Assembly (NCBI GenBank): GCA_050010255.1
Contig: JBEKLJ010000048.1
Coordinates: forward strand, 1 to 17,943
From: JBEKLJ01 sp050010255
GTDB taxonomy: Bacteria > Acidobacteriota > Terriglobia > Bryobacterales > Bryobacteraceae
Reading direction: 5' to 3'
Length of the DNA: 17,943 nucleotides
The notes beneath the pieces were generated by a model. It was not told the DNA's origin and did no database searches. It saw nothing but the letters and a program-made list of their open reading frames with translations. The translations under genes were made by a program, and so were the position numbers. Shown one piece after another: positions 1 through 6,167 of the stretch; within the stretch, counting starts at the first letter, position 1, and the number at the start of each line of letters is the position of its first letter.

Positions 1-258
1 GTAAGCGTGTGCCTTCTGCAATTCGTCCGCGGTGGCAGCCGGGAAGCGTTGAAGGAGCAGTGGTACGATCGCGCTATCCCAGACGGAATCGATAATCGCT
101 TCGTGGGTGAGAACTGAATAGGAGTATGCGGTTGAAACCGAGCACAGGGCCAGCAGGCCAATGGCTGCGTAGGACCGGAGTTTCCAGCGTCCGCGCGTTG
201 CTCTCTGTTGAACCATGTCTTTCCCGTTCCAGTGCTTGGACAGAGATTCCGTTCCCAT
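1..258 (-). CDS. Zinc-dependent phospholipase C-like secreted protein, N-terminal part (cut by window edge)
   Basis: Eighty-six codons run off the left edge in an open frame. The ATG at 258 follows a purine-rich AGAGAGGTGG site. A GTG seven bases upstream opens a different frame that I reject. Residues 1-30 are basic. A hydrophobic stretch (AAIGLLALCSVSTAYS) then forms a likely signal peptide, cut near residue 46. The mature start YSVLTHEAIIDSVWD, followed by LLLQRFPAATADELQKAHAY, is what I know from acidobacterial proteins annotated as zinc-dependent phospholipase C; the early His would be a metal ligand. The catalytic core lies outside the window, so activity cannot be judged. It starts 32 bases after the 56-codon ORF at 291-461 and may share that ORF's promoter. 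The family call is from memory. Confidence 0.7.
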   Translation of the reverse strand, partial: MGTESLSKHWNGKDMVQQRATRGRWKLRSYAAIGLLALCSVSTAYSYSVLTHEAIIDSVWDSAIVPLLLQRFPAATADELQKAHAY

Positions 259-290
259 GTTCCACCTCTCTCTCGCGTCCAGGTGCGACT

Positions 291-461
291 CTAGATGCAG
301 TGCGCCCTCTCGGCAGTATAGAGGCTGGCGCTGACTCTGCGGCGGTCTTTTCTCCCTGCCTTGGTCTTCAGTCGTCCCACCCTGCCTGGCGGATCCGTCT
401 GTGCCGCCAGAAAAGCCGGCGAGGCGGCCATCGTTAAGATGGCCAGTGCTGTTTGCCACAT
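291..461 (-). pseudogene. Small secreted ORF, probable 5' remnant of a FecR-type/DUF6600-like gene
   Basis: A 56-codon ORF starts at ATG 461 behind GGGGAG. It begins with a clear signal peptide (MWQTALAILTMAASPAFLAAQ) followed by TDPPGRVGRLK. A DPPGRVGRL start just after the signal peptide is familiar from long acidobacterial proteins with FecR or DUF6600-like domains. After the K the protein turns into a basic, low-complexity tail (KAGRKDRRR) and stops after 24 residues, where the family would continue for hundreds. I therefore infer a truncated gene, although the start, RBS and a strong sigma-54-type promoter (484-499) are intact. It could still be expressed as a small secreted peptide. The next gene on the strand, the phospholipase, starts 32 bases later. 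Confidence 0.45.
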
Positions 462-483
462 GGTTGTCTCCCCAGCCAACCTG

Positions 484-499
484 TGCACGTTCGTGGCCA
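484..499 (-). promoter_or_regulatory. Sigma-54-type promoter
   Basis: The minus strand reads TGGCCACGAACGTGCA. The GG and GC are exactly ten bases apart, as the -24/-12 promoter requires, and the -12 TGCA is ideal. Transcription should start near 473, about 12 bases before the ATG at 461. Confidence 0.65.
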
Positions 500-807
500 C
501 CACCCAGCTTCGGTTGCGCGGTTGGGGCAAGGGCTCATAAACGGCTGCAAACTCAGTACTTCCATCCGAATGAGCGGAACAATCGGGCGGCTATGGACCC
601 CAGGCGTGAGGGGAGCGTTCCGGCGCTGCGGCGCCCCGGGCGCCAGTGCCGATCATGCGAGCTTTCGACGCCGCCCCCTGACACACAATGAACGATGTGA
701 AGCAAATTCCGCACCCGGTGCAGGTCTTGCATCTTGCACCGGGCGACTTGCCGCTTCGCCTGCCTATATCAATGGCCTGGGTTGAGCCATTGGCGCGGGT
801 CTCGCTT
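500..807. other. Gene-free divergent regulatory region
   Basis: No convincing gene on either strand. ORFs here have implausible compositions and lack ribosome sites. The stretch separates the leftward sigma-54 site at 484-499 from the rightward one at 808-823, so it probably carries activator sites for one or both. The only strong structure is the inverted repeat at 714-743. A second, weaker GG-N10-GC site at 791-806 (TGGCGCGGGTCTCGCT) adjoins the 808 promoter. Confidence 0.5.
714..743. repeat. Nine-base perfect inverted repeat, possible activator site
   Basis: CCCGGTGCA, a 12-base spacer, then TGCACCGGG. Its centre is about 80 bases upstream of the -24 element at 808. The position suits an enhancer-binding site for a sigma-54 activator. 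The arms GGTGCA and TGCACC resemble NtrC half-sites but in the opposite order, so this is not a standard NtrC box. Confidence 0.45.
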
Positions 808-823
808 TGGACCGCTGCTTGCA
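808..823 (+). promoter_or_regulatory. Sigma-54-type promoter before a structured leader
   Basis: TGGACCGCTGCTTGCA matches TGGCACG-N4-TTGCA closely, with a perfect TTGCA at -12 and correct spacing. Transcription would start near 835. The first plausible start codon is GTG 1129, so the transcript would carry a leader of about 290 bases, or a separate RNA. Confidence 0.6.
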
Positions 824-843
824 TGATCGTGAACGGCCGATGG

Positions 844-1086
844 CTGGCCCGATCTTCTCACACCGTTCGAAGCGAAGCGCCGCGCGAGGCCGGTAGGTTC
901 AAGGCGCGCGACGGGGTGAGCCCGCAGGTCCGTTACGGATCGAGGACTCACCCCGAGCGCAACTTGAGAAGATGCCGGCCTCCCGCAAGCCGCAGCCGAA
1001 GGCGTGTGGGAAGATCGGGCTGGATGCCAGGAATGCACTTCACGGTGCGGCCCAGCCTCGGCGAGGCAGCGACATCTTCCCGATCT
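844..1086 (+). ncRNA. Candidate structured leader or small RNA
   Basis: This stretch, just downstream of the predicted start near 835, folds by eye into one long nested hairpin. Helices are 844-863 with 1004-1023 (20 pairs, a few of them G-U), 866-869 with 997-1000, 886-893 with 975-982 (GAGGCCGG/CCGGCCTC), 898-903 with 963-968, 904-907 with 957-960 and 913-920 with 947-954 (GGGGTGAG/CTCACCCC). The closing strand at 1008-1019 could instead pair with 1074-1081 (GGGAAGAT/ATCTTCCC) or 1079-1086, so two exclusive folds are possible. It matches no RNA family I recognise; a 6S-like long hairpin was considered but not established. The reading frame is open but its translation looks unlike a protein. 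Confidence 0.45.
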
Positions 1087-1128
1087 CGCCGGGCCGGTAG
1101 ATGGTCCGTCGCTGAAAGCGAGGCACGC

Positions 1129-1593
1129 GTGACACAAGAACAAGCAGGGCGCCAGGAGACTCAGAGGAATAGGGAGAACCGGCCCGCGACGAACAAAATC
1201 ACTGTCGCGGTTGTTCTGCTTGCCGGCGTGTTCTTGGCGGGCTTTCTTCCCCAGTACGTAAAGGTGAAGCGCCTGGACAACGAGTTGCGCGAGGCGAGGC
1301 AGGAGAACAGTATGGCCCAGCTTCGGGATTTGGTTGGTCTGGCTTTCTTCCAGGCGAGCCAGAAGAACTATGGACTGGCGGCCGATACCAGCGCACGCTT
1401 CTTCAACCGTACCCGGGAAGCGATCAATCAGACTCCGGACTCGAGCGGCCGGAAGCCCTTGGAAGATCTCCTGACCTTTCGCGATAAGATCACAGCGGAG
1501 TTGGCGATGGGCGATCCCGGAGTGCTGAACGATATGCAGGCGTTGTTTGTGAAGACCCACCAGGCCACCGCGCCCCCCGCCGCCACGCCGTAA
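1129..1593 (+). CDS. Membrane-anchored coiled-coil protein, unknown function
   Basis: A 154-residue protein if it starts at GTG 1129; the frame is open back to ATG 688, but the upstream translation is Arg/Ser-rich and not protein-like. Residues 1-23 are polar and charged, residues 24-40 (ITVAVVLLAGVFLAGFL) form one membrane span, and residues 43-65 (KVKRLDNELREARQEN) look like a coiled coil. A soluble domain follows with LRDLVGLAFFQASQKNYGLAADTSARFF, reminiscent of a helical-repeat fold, and the C-terminus is Ala/Pro-rich. I know no named family. The ribosome site is weak (AGCGAGG). It lies between two sigma-54 sites, and its own promoter is probably the one at 808 with its structured leader. 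An N-in membrane protein with a periplasmic helical domain fits its envelope-protein neighbours. Confidence 0.65.
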   Translation: MTQEQAGRQETQRNRENRPATNKITVAVVLLAGVFLAGFLPQYVKVKRLDNELREARQENSMAQLRDLVGLAFFQASQKNYGLAADTSARFFNRTREAINQTPDSSGRKPLEDLLTFRDKITAELAMGDPGVLNDMQALFVKTHQATAPPAATP

Positions 1594-1712
1594 ACCCGAA
1601 TGATGGCGCGGAAAACGCAACCGGCTGGAGAATCGTCTGTACGCGACTCAAGCCACGCCGCGGCAGGGATATAGCCCGGTTCTCCGATTCGCCCCTGCCC
1701 TGGTCTCTTGAG

Positions 1713-1728
1713 TGGCCAGCGGATTGCA
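1713..1728 (+). promoter_or_regulatory. Sigma-54-type promoter
   Basis: TGGCCAGCGGATTGCA: ten bases between GG and GC and an ideal TTGCA. The start would be near 1739, 17 bases before ATG 1756. An inverted repeat GGCAGGG/CCCTGCC (1662-1668 and 1693-1699) lies just upstream. Confidence 0.7.
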
Positions 1729-1755
1729 CTGTAGCTCGTAGAGGAGTGCAAGAAC

Positions 1756-1947
1756 ATGCCTTTGGTGCATATAGTTCTGGTGCTGATCGTGGTCGGCGTC
1801 GCGTTGTGGCTGATCAACAACATTATCCCGATGGCTTCCAGTATCAAGACGATCCTGAACGTGGTCGTCGTGGTTGTCGTCGCCATTTGGGTATTGCAGG
1901 CACTGGGGTTGTGGACGCACATAACCAGTTACCGCCTTAGGGGCTGA
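1756..1947 (+). CDS. Thivi_2564-like small membrane protein
   Basis: Sixty-three residues: a first membrane helix (LVHIVLVLIVVGVALWLI), a short loop NNIIPMASSIKTI, and a second helix (LNVVVVVVVAIWVLQALGLW). The arrangement VVGVALWLINNIIPM followed by ILNVVVV is the signature I associate with the 'Thivi_2564 family membrane protein', a two-helix inner-membrane protein of unknown role. The ATG is preceded by GAGGAG and by a sigma-54-type promoter ending 27 bases upstream. An overlapping frame from 1746 is a shadow. A GC-rich stem (AGCGCTGT 1951-1958 with ACAG-CCGCT 1965-1973) follows the stop but lacks a T-run, so termination there is doubtful. Confidence 0.8.
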   Translation: MPLVHIVLVLIVVGVALWLINNIIPMASSIKTILNVVVVVVVAIWVLQALGLWTHITSYRLRG

Positions 1948-2122
1948 CGAAGCGCTGTCCCGGTACAGCCGCTGACGCTCATTCCGCGGGATCGCGGATG
2001 TCTCGCGCGATGGGCGTACCGGTATGATGGGAGGCATGCGTGCCGCCTATCGCCGCCAGGAGGCGCTGCAGCATGCGGATGCGGTTGTCACGGGAGCAGC
2101 GGAATCGATTGTGGAGAATTGC

Positions 2123-2884
2123 GTGAGGAATCAGGGAGTACTGCCCCGGTGGCCGGCGGCTTGCACCACCGTGGTGGGCCGGACGGCGATTCGGGCTGAG
2201 GCAATCTCAACAGGGGCAGTCCTTTTCATCGTTCTGCTGTGTGCGTTTCCCGTGGCAGGCACCGCCCAGGCTCCGGTTCCTTTGGCAGGCACCGCCCAGG
2301 CTCCGGTTCCTTTGGCAGGCACCGCCCAGGCTCCGGTTCCCTTGGCAGGCACCGCCCAGGCTCCGGTTCCTTTGGACCTGAACGGCAAACTGCGCTTTCA
2401 CGCCGAACAAACCTATGGCCCGTGGGCGATCGCGGGCTCTGCTGCGTACGACGGAATCCTCCAGGCAATCGACACACCCGAAGAATGGGGGCAAGGCGCC
2501 GCCGGTTACGGCAAGCGTTTCGCCTCTACGCTCGCCGGCGCCGGGATCCACGGCGCCCTCGCCTTTGGTCTGGATTCGGCGCTGCACCAGGACCCGCGAT
2601 ACTATCCTTCTCATAGCACGGGGTTTTGGCGCAGAACAGGCCACGCGTTCCGCGGAACGATGCTGACGCGCAAGGACCAGGGCGGCGAGACACTGTCGAC
2701 CTGGCGTCTGGGTAGCGCATACGGCGCAGCGTACCTTTCCAACCAGTGGTATCCGCGCCGGCTCAATACCGTGCGCCTGGGATTCTTGCAGGGCTCCCTC
2801 ACACTGGGCTTCGACCTGGCCCGCAATCTGGCTTCCGAGTTCCGGCAGGACATCAAAAGGGCGATTTCGCGTCGAAAACCATGA
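2123..2884 (+). CDS. Secreted acidobacterial protein of unknown function with N-terminal decapeptide repeats
   Basis: The frame is open from ATG 2024. I prefer GTG 2123 because GTGGAG stands six bases before it and it brings the hydrophobic segment (GAVLFIVLLCAFPVAGTAQA) nearer the N-terminus. Neither start is certain, and the n-region is still long. The signal peptide runs straight into four copies of AGTAQAPVPL. The conserved part follows: GPWAIAGSAAYDGILQA, PEEWGQGAAGYGKRFAS, LDSALHQDPRYYPSHS, FWRRTGHAFRGTMLTRKD and SAYGAAYLSNQWYPRR. I recognise this from many acidobacterial hypothetical proteins but know no function or domain name. Several hydrophobic or amphipathic stretches suggest an outer-envelope location. 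A weak sigma-54-like site (2029-2044) lies upstream. Confidence 0.7.
   Translation: MRNQGVLPRWPAACTTVVGRTAIRAEAISTGAVLFIVLLCAFPVAGTAQAPVPLAGTAQAPVPLAGTAQAPVPLAGTAQAPVPLDLNGKLRFHAEQTYGPWAIAGSAAYDGILQAIDTPEEWGQGAAGYGKRFASTLAGAGIHGALAFGLDSALHQDPRYYPSHSTGFWRRTGHAFRGTMLTRKDQGGETLSTWRLGSAYGAAYLSNQWYPRRLNTVRLGFLQGSLTLGFDLARNLASEFRQDIKRAISRRKP
2254..2373 (+). repeat. Four 30-base tandem repeats
   Basis: Four head-to-tail copies of a 30-base unit starting GGCAGGCACCGCCCAGG, identical except for one T-to-C change in copy 3. The unit keeps the frame and encodes AGTAQAPVPL, so it multiplies the signal-peptidase-type AQA motif. Near-identity implies recent expansion. Confidence 0.95.
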
Positions 2885-2954
2885 GGCCGCCTCCTGTCTC
2901 TGGCGGAGTCTCGGGATTCCCGGGCCGCTGAGCGGCATCACCGGGGAACCACGG

Positions 2955-2982
2955 TTGTCCCTCTTCGGCGGTTTGCTAGAAT
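2955..2982 (+). promoter_or_regulatory. Candidate sigma-70-type promoter for the NtrC-type regulator
   Basis: TTGTCC (2955-2960), a 16-base spacer, then TGC-TAGAAT with an extended -10 (2974-2982). The predicted start falls almost on ATG 2991, suggesting a very short or absent leader. A GAGAGG site also precedes the ATG, so another upstream promoter may exist. Confidence 0.4.
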
Positions 2983-2990
2983 GAGAGGCG

Positions 2991-4397
2991 ATGTCCCGAG
3001 CGCCGACCACGTCGGGTCGTGTCCTCATCGTCGATGATGAAGAGTCCCAGCGTGCCGCCTTGGCCGCCATGCTTTCCGAGCGGGGTTTTGAGGCGCAGGT
3101 AGCGGCAGACGGGCAGGAAGCTCTGGAACGGCTCGCTACCTTCAACCCGGATGTCATTATTTCCGACTTGATCATGCCGCGCATGGACGGCTTCGAGCTG
3201 CTCCGGCACTTGAAGGAACACGGCGACCAGACTCCGGCGATCGTGCTCACCGGTTTCGGAAGCATCGACAAGGCGCTGTCGGCCGTTCACGACCTCAAGG
3301 CATTCTGGTTCTTGGAAAAGCCGGTCGAACCACGCGCCTTCGAGGTTCTTCTCGAACGCGCGATTCATCACAAGCGGGCTCTCCAGAAAGCCGACGAACT
3401 CAAGCGCGAGTTGAGGCTTCGTGGCGTACTCGGGGACCTGGTCGGAACGTCCCCGGCGATGCAGGAAGTCTTCTCGATCATCAGGCAGGTGGGGCCCACT
3501 TCGGCGCCGGTATTGATCTTCGGAGAGAGTGGCACTGGCAAGGAGTTGGTCGCGCGGGAGATACACAAGTGCAGCCCCCGCGCGGACGGCCCGTTCGTCG
3601 CGATCAATGCAGCCGCCTTGCCCGAAACTCTGATAGAGAGCGAGTTGTTCGGTCACGAGAAGGGGGCGTTTACGGGAGCGGTGGAGCGTTCCGCTGGCTG
3701 CTTCGAGCAGGCCCACGGTGGTACCTTGTTTCTCGATGAGATCGGCGAGATGCCACCGTCCACGCAACCGAAGCTCCTGCGCGTTCTCGAGGACCTCCGG
3801 GTGCGAAGACTTGGCGGCAAGAGCGAAATTCCGGTCGACGTTCGCGTCGTGGCCGCCAGCAGCCACCCCCTGGGAGCGCACTTACGGGATGAACTCTACT
3901 ATCGCTTGAGCGTGTTTCAAATCATGCTTCCTCCACTGCGAGAGCGAAGAGAAGATATTCCGCCTATCGCGGAGGCGATGATCGGGATCTTGAACAAGAA
4001 GCACGGCACCCGAGTCGCCGGTCTCGAGTCTGAAGTGCTGGACCTTTTTCGGGGTCACGATTGGCCCGGCAATGTAAGGGAGCTGCGCAACGTGATCGAG
4101 CGGGCTACAATTGTGGCGAGCACCGGTATGCTTCGGTTGGCTCACCTTCCTTCGCCTGCCTTCGGCACTAGACCCGGCCGGGAAGCGCCGCAACCGCCCG
4201 GCCACGAGGGCGCGATGACGCTTCAGCCTGGCCAGCCGCTCACGCGAATCGACGAAGCCTATATCAAACTCACCCTCGATCACGTGCACGGCAACCGCAA
4301 GCGTGCCGCCGAACTGCTGGGGATTAGCCTGCGGACGCTGCAGAACCGCATCGCCACCCTCCGCAAAGAGGAAAAGGCAGCCAGGCCCGACGGCTAA
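2991..4397 (+). CDS. NtrC-type sigma-54-dependent response regulator
   Basis: A complete 468-residue three-domain activator. The receiver domain (about 10-125) has the acidic pair D15-D16, phospho-acceptor D59 in IISDLIMPRMDG, T87 and K110 in FLEKP. The AAA+ domain (about 148-385) has Walker A GESGTGKE (178-185), the sigma-54-contacting GAFTGA loop (225-230), Walker B TLFLDE (245-250) and the arginine-rich DELYYRL...LPPLRERREDIP segment. A Fis-type HTH ends the protein (about 425-460, GNRKRAAELLGISLRTLQNRI). The stretch before DELYYRL (AASSHPLGAHLR) looks about five residues shorter than usual. No histidine kinase adjoins it, so it is an orphan here. Phosphorylated, it should bind distal sites and drive sigma-54 polymerase; eight such promoters surround it. 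Its stop overlaps the convergent gene's stop by four bases. Confidence 0.95.
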   Translation: MSRAPTTSGRVLIVDDEESQRAALAAMLSERGFEAQVAADGQEALERLATFNPDVIISDLIMPRMDGFELLRHLKEHGDQTPAIVLTGFGSIDKALSAVHDLKAFWFLEKPVEPRAFEVLLERAIHHKRALQKADELKRELRLRGVLGDLVGTSPAMQEVFSIIRQVGPTSAPVLIFGESGTGKELVAREIHKCSPRADGPFVAINAAALPETLIESELFGHEKGAFTGAVERSAGCFEQAHGGTLFLDEIGEMPPSTQPKLLRVLEDLRVRRLGGKSEIPVDVRVVAASSHPLGAHLRDELYYRLSVFQIMLPPLRERREDIPPIAEAMIGILNKKHGTRVAGLESEVLDLFRGHDWPGNVRELRNVIERATIVASTGMLRLAHLPSPAFGTRPGREAPQPPGHEGAMTLQPGQPLTRIDEAYIKLTLDHVHGNRKRAAELLGISLRTLQNRIATLRKEEKAARPDG

Positions 4398-4543
4398 GCC
4401 GCGCTCCGGCCGCGCACGAAGTGCAAGATCAACACGATCAGCGCAACCACGAGCAAAAGGTGAATCAGCCCGCCGGCAACGTGGAATGCGGCAAAACCGA
4501 GCAGCCACAGCACAAGCAATACGACAAACAAGGTTAGAAACAT
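4394..4543 (-). CDS. lmo0937-family small membrane protein
   Basis: A 49-residue ORF, MFLTLFVVLLVLWLLGFAAF then HVAGGLIHLLLVVALIVLIL, ending HFVRGRSAA. Two membrane helices, a GGLIH turn and a basic tail are the pattern of the lmo0937 family, tiny inner-membrane proteins of unknown function often found near CsbD and other stress genes. The ATG at 4543 has an AGAAGGA ribosome site and a sigma-54-type promoter about 77 bases upstream. The gene is convergent with the NtrC-type regulator and the two stop codons overlap in CTAA (4394-4397), so there is no room for a terminator outside coding sequence. Confidence 0.8.
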   Translation of the reverse strand: MFLTLFVVLLVLWLLGFAAFHVAGGLIHLLLVVALIVLILHFVRGRSAA

Positions 4544-4619
4544 AGATCCTTCTTCTCAGCGCTTCAGCGGGCGCTGGCCGCGTCTCTTTTGCAGTCGATC
4601 ATTTGCTGACGCTTTCATG

Positions 4620-4635
4620 AGCATTCCAACTGCCA
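4620..4635 (-). promoter_or_regulatory. Sigma-54-type promoter
   Basis: The minus strand reads TGGCAGTTGGAATGCT, with GG and GC ten bases apart and TGGCA at -24. It sits between the stop of the DUF6675-like gene (4655) and ATG 4543, giving a leader of about 65 bases. Confidence 0.65.
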
Positions 4636-4654
4636 CTTATGCGAAGTCTGGCCT

Positions 4655-5446
4655 TCATCGCGCCGCCGGAGGCTCCTGGTCGGTGGGGATTCCGACTAGG
4701 GAGCGATAGAAGGCAACGGCCCGGTTGATCGAGGAAGCCTCATGTCCCGCGGTCAGCCGGCTCGCGTTCCGTCCAGTGCGCGCGATGCTGTAATACCGCC
4801 AGACGTTGGCCGATTCGCGATCCAGAAAGTAAATCGACTGCATCTCACCCGGATCGAAGAGTGTCACGACGAAATAGCGCATGATGCTGACATTCTCGAC
4901 ATCGATGACCAGCCGGTCTGCCGAAGCCTCTGCAATGTGCATTCGGTAGATGGCTTTGCCAGAAAGGTTATCGACCTGTTCAAAGTAGAGTACCCTGCCT
5001 GCGTTCATCTCATCGGGCCTGAAGTCTTCGCGGCGTTGACTTGGCTGCGGGCCGGTCAAAGCGTGGGCGTCCTCAATCAACGTCTGCCACTGCTTGTGAG
5101 TGGTCGACCAATAGCGCATGCCCGCGAGTTCTGAAGTCGCCCCGATGCGGCGAAGCAAGCCCTCAGCTCCCGAGGTATAGCGAAATCGCGCGACTGTGGT
5201 TGTCAACGTAGAAAAGCCCACCTCAGCCCAATTCGTGCACGCGGGTGGTCTCCAGTCGTGGCCGAAATCAGATTCGCTCCAGAATTTCACGCTGGGCGAA
5301 TTATCCAGATCAGGATAGGGCGGAACGGGTTCCTTTCCGCACGGCGGCTGCGGTCCCAATTGCGCATAGCCGTGCGCCTGGCAGAGCAGCATCACCGAGA
5401 ATGCAAACCGCATCGTTGTTGCTGCCCCGCCGCGCATGGGCCACAT
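4655..5446 (-). CDS. Secreted DUF6675-like protein
   Basis: The frame is open from 5617. I place the start at ATG 5446 (behind GGTGAG); ATG 5413 is also possible. Either start precedes a signal peptide MRFAFSVMLLCQAHGYA cut before QLGPQPPCGKEP. The mature protein has PPYPDLDNSPSVKFWSESD, a segment ARFRYTSGAEGLLRRIGATSELAGMRYWS, LTGPQPSQRREDFRPDEM, VLYFEQVDN and VTLFDPGEMQSIYFLDRE. This series is what I recall for DUF6675, a periplasmic family of unknown function. Two Cys (in PPCG and PPACTNW) may form a disulphide. The C-terminal NRAVAFYRSLVGIPTDQEPPAAR looks complete. No sigma-54 site with correct spacing was found upstream; two near-misses have one base too many. The 226 bases up to the CsbD stop hold nothing else clear. 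Confidence 0.7.
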   Translation of the reverse strand: MWPMRGGAATTMRFAFSVMLLCQAHGYAQLGPQPPCGKEPVPPYPDLDNSPSVKFWSESDFGHDWRPPACTNWAEVGFSTLTTTVARFRYTSGAEGLLRRIGATSELAGMRYWSTTHKQWQTLIEDAHALTGPQPSQRREDFRPDEMNAGRVLYFEQVDNLSGKAIYRMHIAEASADRLVIDVENVSIMRYFVVTLFDPGEMQSIYFLDRESANVWRYYSIARTGRNASRLTAGHEASSINRAVAFYRSLVGIPTDQEPPAAR

Positions 5447-5672
5447 CGGCTCACCGTGCATCAACCTGCACCAGAAACCCGCTGCCCGCGCCCAGAATGG
5501 TTGCATCCCATCGTTCCTATCCGATCCGTGAATCATCAGTGCGAGGAAGGCCGCTGCTTCGTCGCATCGACGACGTCGGACGGCGGCCTCTTTGGTGGAG
5601 GGATCCGGCGGAGCCACTACCCCCGGCCAGCATCAAGTCCCGGGCCTCAAAGTCCAAGAAGGCATTGGACCA

Positions 5673-5909
5673 TTACGGACGCTTGCCGCCGCGGGGCTTG
5701 CGCCCAGACTCCGTCAGAGCACGCGACCACTCGTCGGCCTGCTTCTCGGCTTCCGCCTTCGCTATCCCGTAGCGCTCCTGAATCCGCCCCACCAACTGAT
5801 CCTTCTTACCGGCGATCGTTTGCCAATCATCATCGGTAAGCTTGCCCCAGCGCTCCCGGGCAGCGCCTGTAAACTGTTTCCACTTGCCTTCGAGTTGATC
5901 CCAATTCAT
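5673..5909 (-). CDS. CsbD family stress protein
   Basis: Seventy-eight residues starting MNWDQLEGKWKQFTGAAR, then ERWGKLTDDDWQTIAGKKDQ and LVGRIQERYGIAKAEAEKQ. This is the whole CsbD domain (DQLEGKWKQ, KLTDDDW, GKKDQLVGRIQERYG), a small hydrophilic helical protein induced by general stress in many bacteria, with unknown biochemistry. A basic tail (ESGRKPRGGKRP) extends past the domain. The ATG has GGAGAAGG before it. The DUF3309-like gene ends 59 bases upstream on the same strand, and no better promoter lies between, so both are probably transcribed from the sigma-54-type site at 6152-6167. Confidence 0.92.
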   Translation of the reverse strand: MNWDQLEGKWKQFTGAARERWGKLTDDDWQTIAGKKDQLVGRIQERYGIAKAEAEKQADEWSRALTESGRKPRGGKRP

Positions 5910-5968
5910 GCCTTCTCCTTGACCGTCGAGGCTGAAAGTTCACCTTCGAAACCGCGTTGCGAGATTGC

Positions 5969-6121
5969 TTAGAATGGTATGCGTCCCAGCAACAGCAGCA
6001 CTATCACCACTAGCAGAATCAGTCCCAGCCCCCCGCTCGGGCCGTAGCCCCAGCCTCTGCTATATGGCCACCTCGGCACCAGCGCCAGCAACAGCACGAT
6101 CAACAACACAAGCAGTAGCAT
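5969..6121 (-). CDS. DUF3309-like small membrane protein
   Basis: A 50-residue ORF: a Leu-rich first helix (MLLLVLLIVLLLALVP), a loop RWPYSRGWGYGPSGGLG, a second helix (LILLVVIVLLLLL) and the end GRIPF. The loop between two helices is the hallmark of DUF3309, a tiny membrane protein family often found beside CsbD. The start ATG 6121 follows GGGGAAGGAG. It is the first gene of a likely two-gene unit with csbD, behind a sigma-54-type promoter 31 bases upstream. Function unknown; the inner membrane is inferred from hydrophobicity. Confidence 0.85.
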   Translation of the reverse strand: MLLLVLLIVLLLALVPRWPYSRGWGYGPSGGLGLILLVVIVLLLLGRIPF

Positions 6122-6151
6122 GAGCTGTTCTCCTTCCCCATGAAGTGATTA

Positions 6152-6167
6152 AGCACGTTTGCCTCCA
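6152..6167 (-). promoter_or_regulatory. Sigma-54-type promoter
   Basis: The minus strand reads TGGAGGCAAACGTGCT. Spacing is right and TGG and TGCT fit, but positions 4-6 are less standard than at the other sites. The start would be near 6142, about 20 bases before ATG 6121. A six-base inverted repeat (CTCCAC 6163-6168, GTGGAG 6174-6179) overlaps the -24 element. Confidence 0.5.

Noticed and set aside
1021..1037. Sigma-54-like TGG...TGCA before the coiled-coil gene
   Set aside because: Ten bases separate TGG and TGCA instead of nine; this spacing is not tolerated in the known promoter class.
688..1128. N-terminal extension of the coiled-coil gene from ATG 688
   Set aside because: The translation is Arg/Ser-rich and unlike a folded protein, overlaps the sigma-54 site and the structured RNA, and ATG 688 lacks a ribosome site.
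769..1620. 283-codon minus-strand ORF opposite the leader and the coiled-coil gene
   Set aside because: Composition is Arg/Ala/Gly/His-rich with no recognisable motif. The plus-strand frame from 1129 encodes a plausible membrane protein.
2207..3271. 354-codon minus-strand ORF
   Set aside because: It is antisense to the repeat protein and the receiver domain of the NtrC-type gene, and has no motif of its own.
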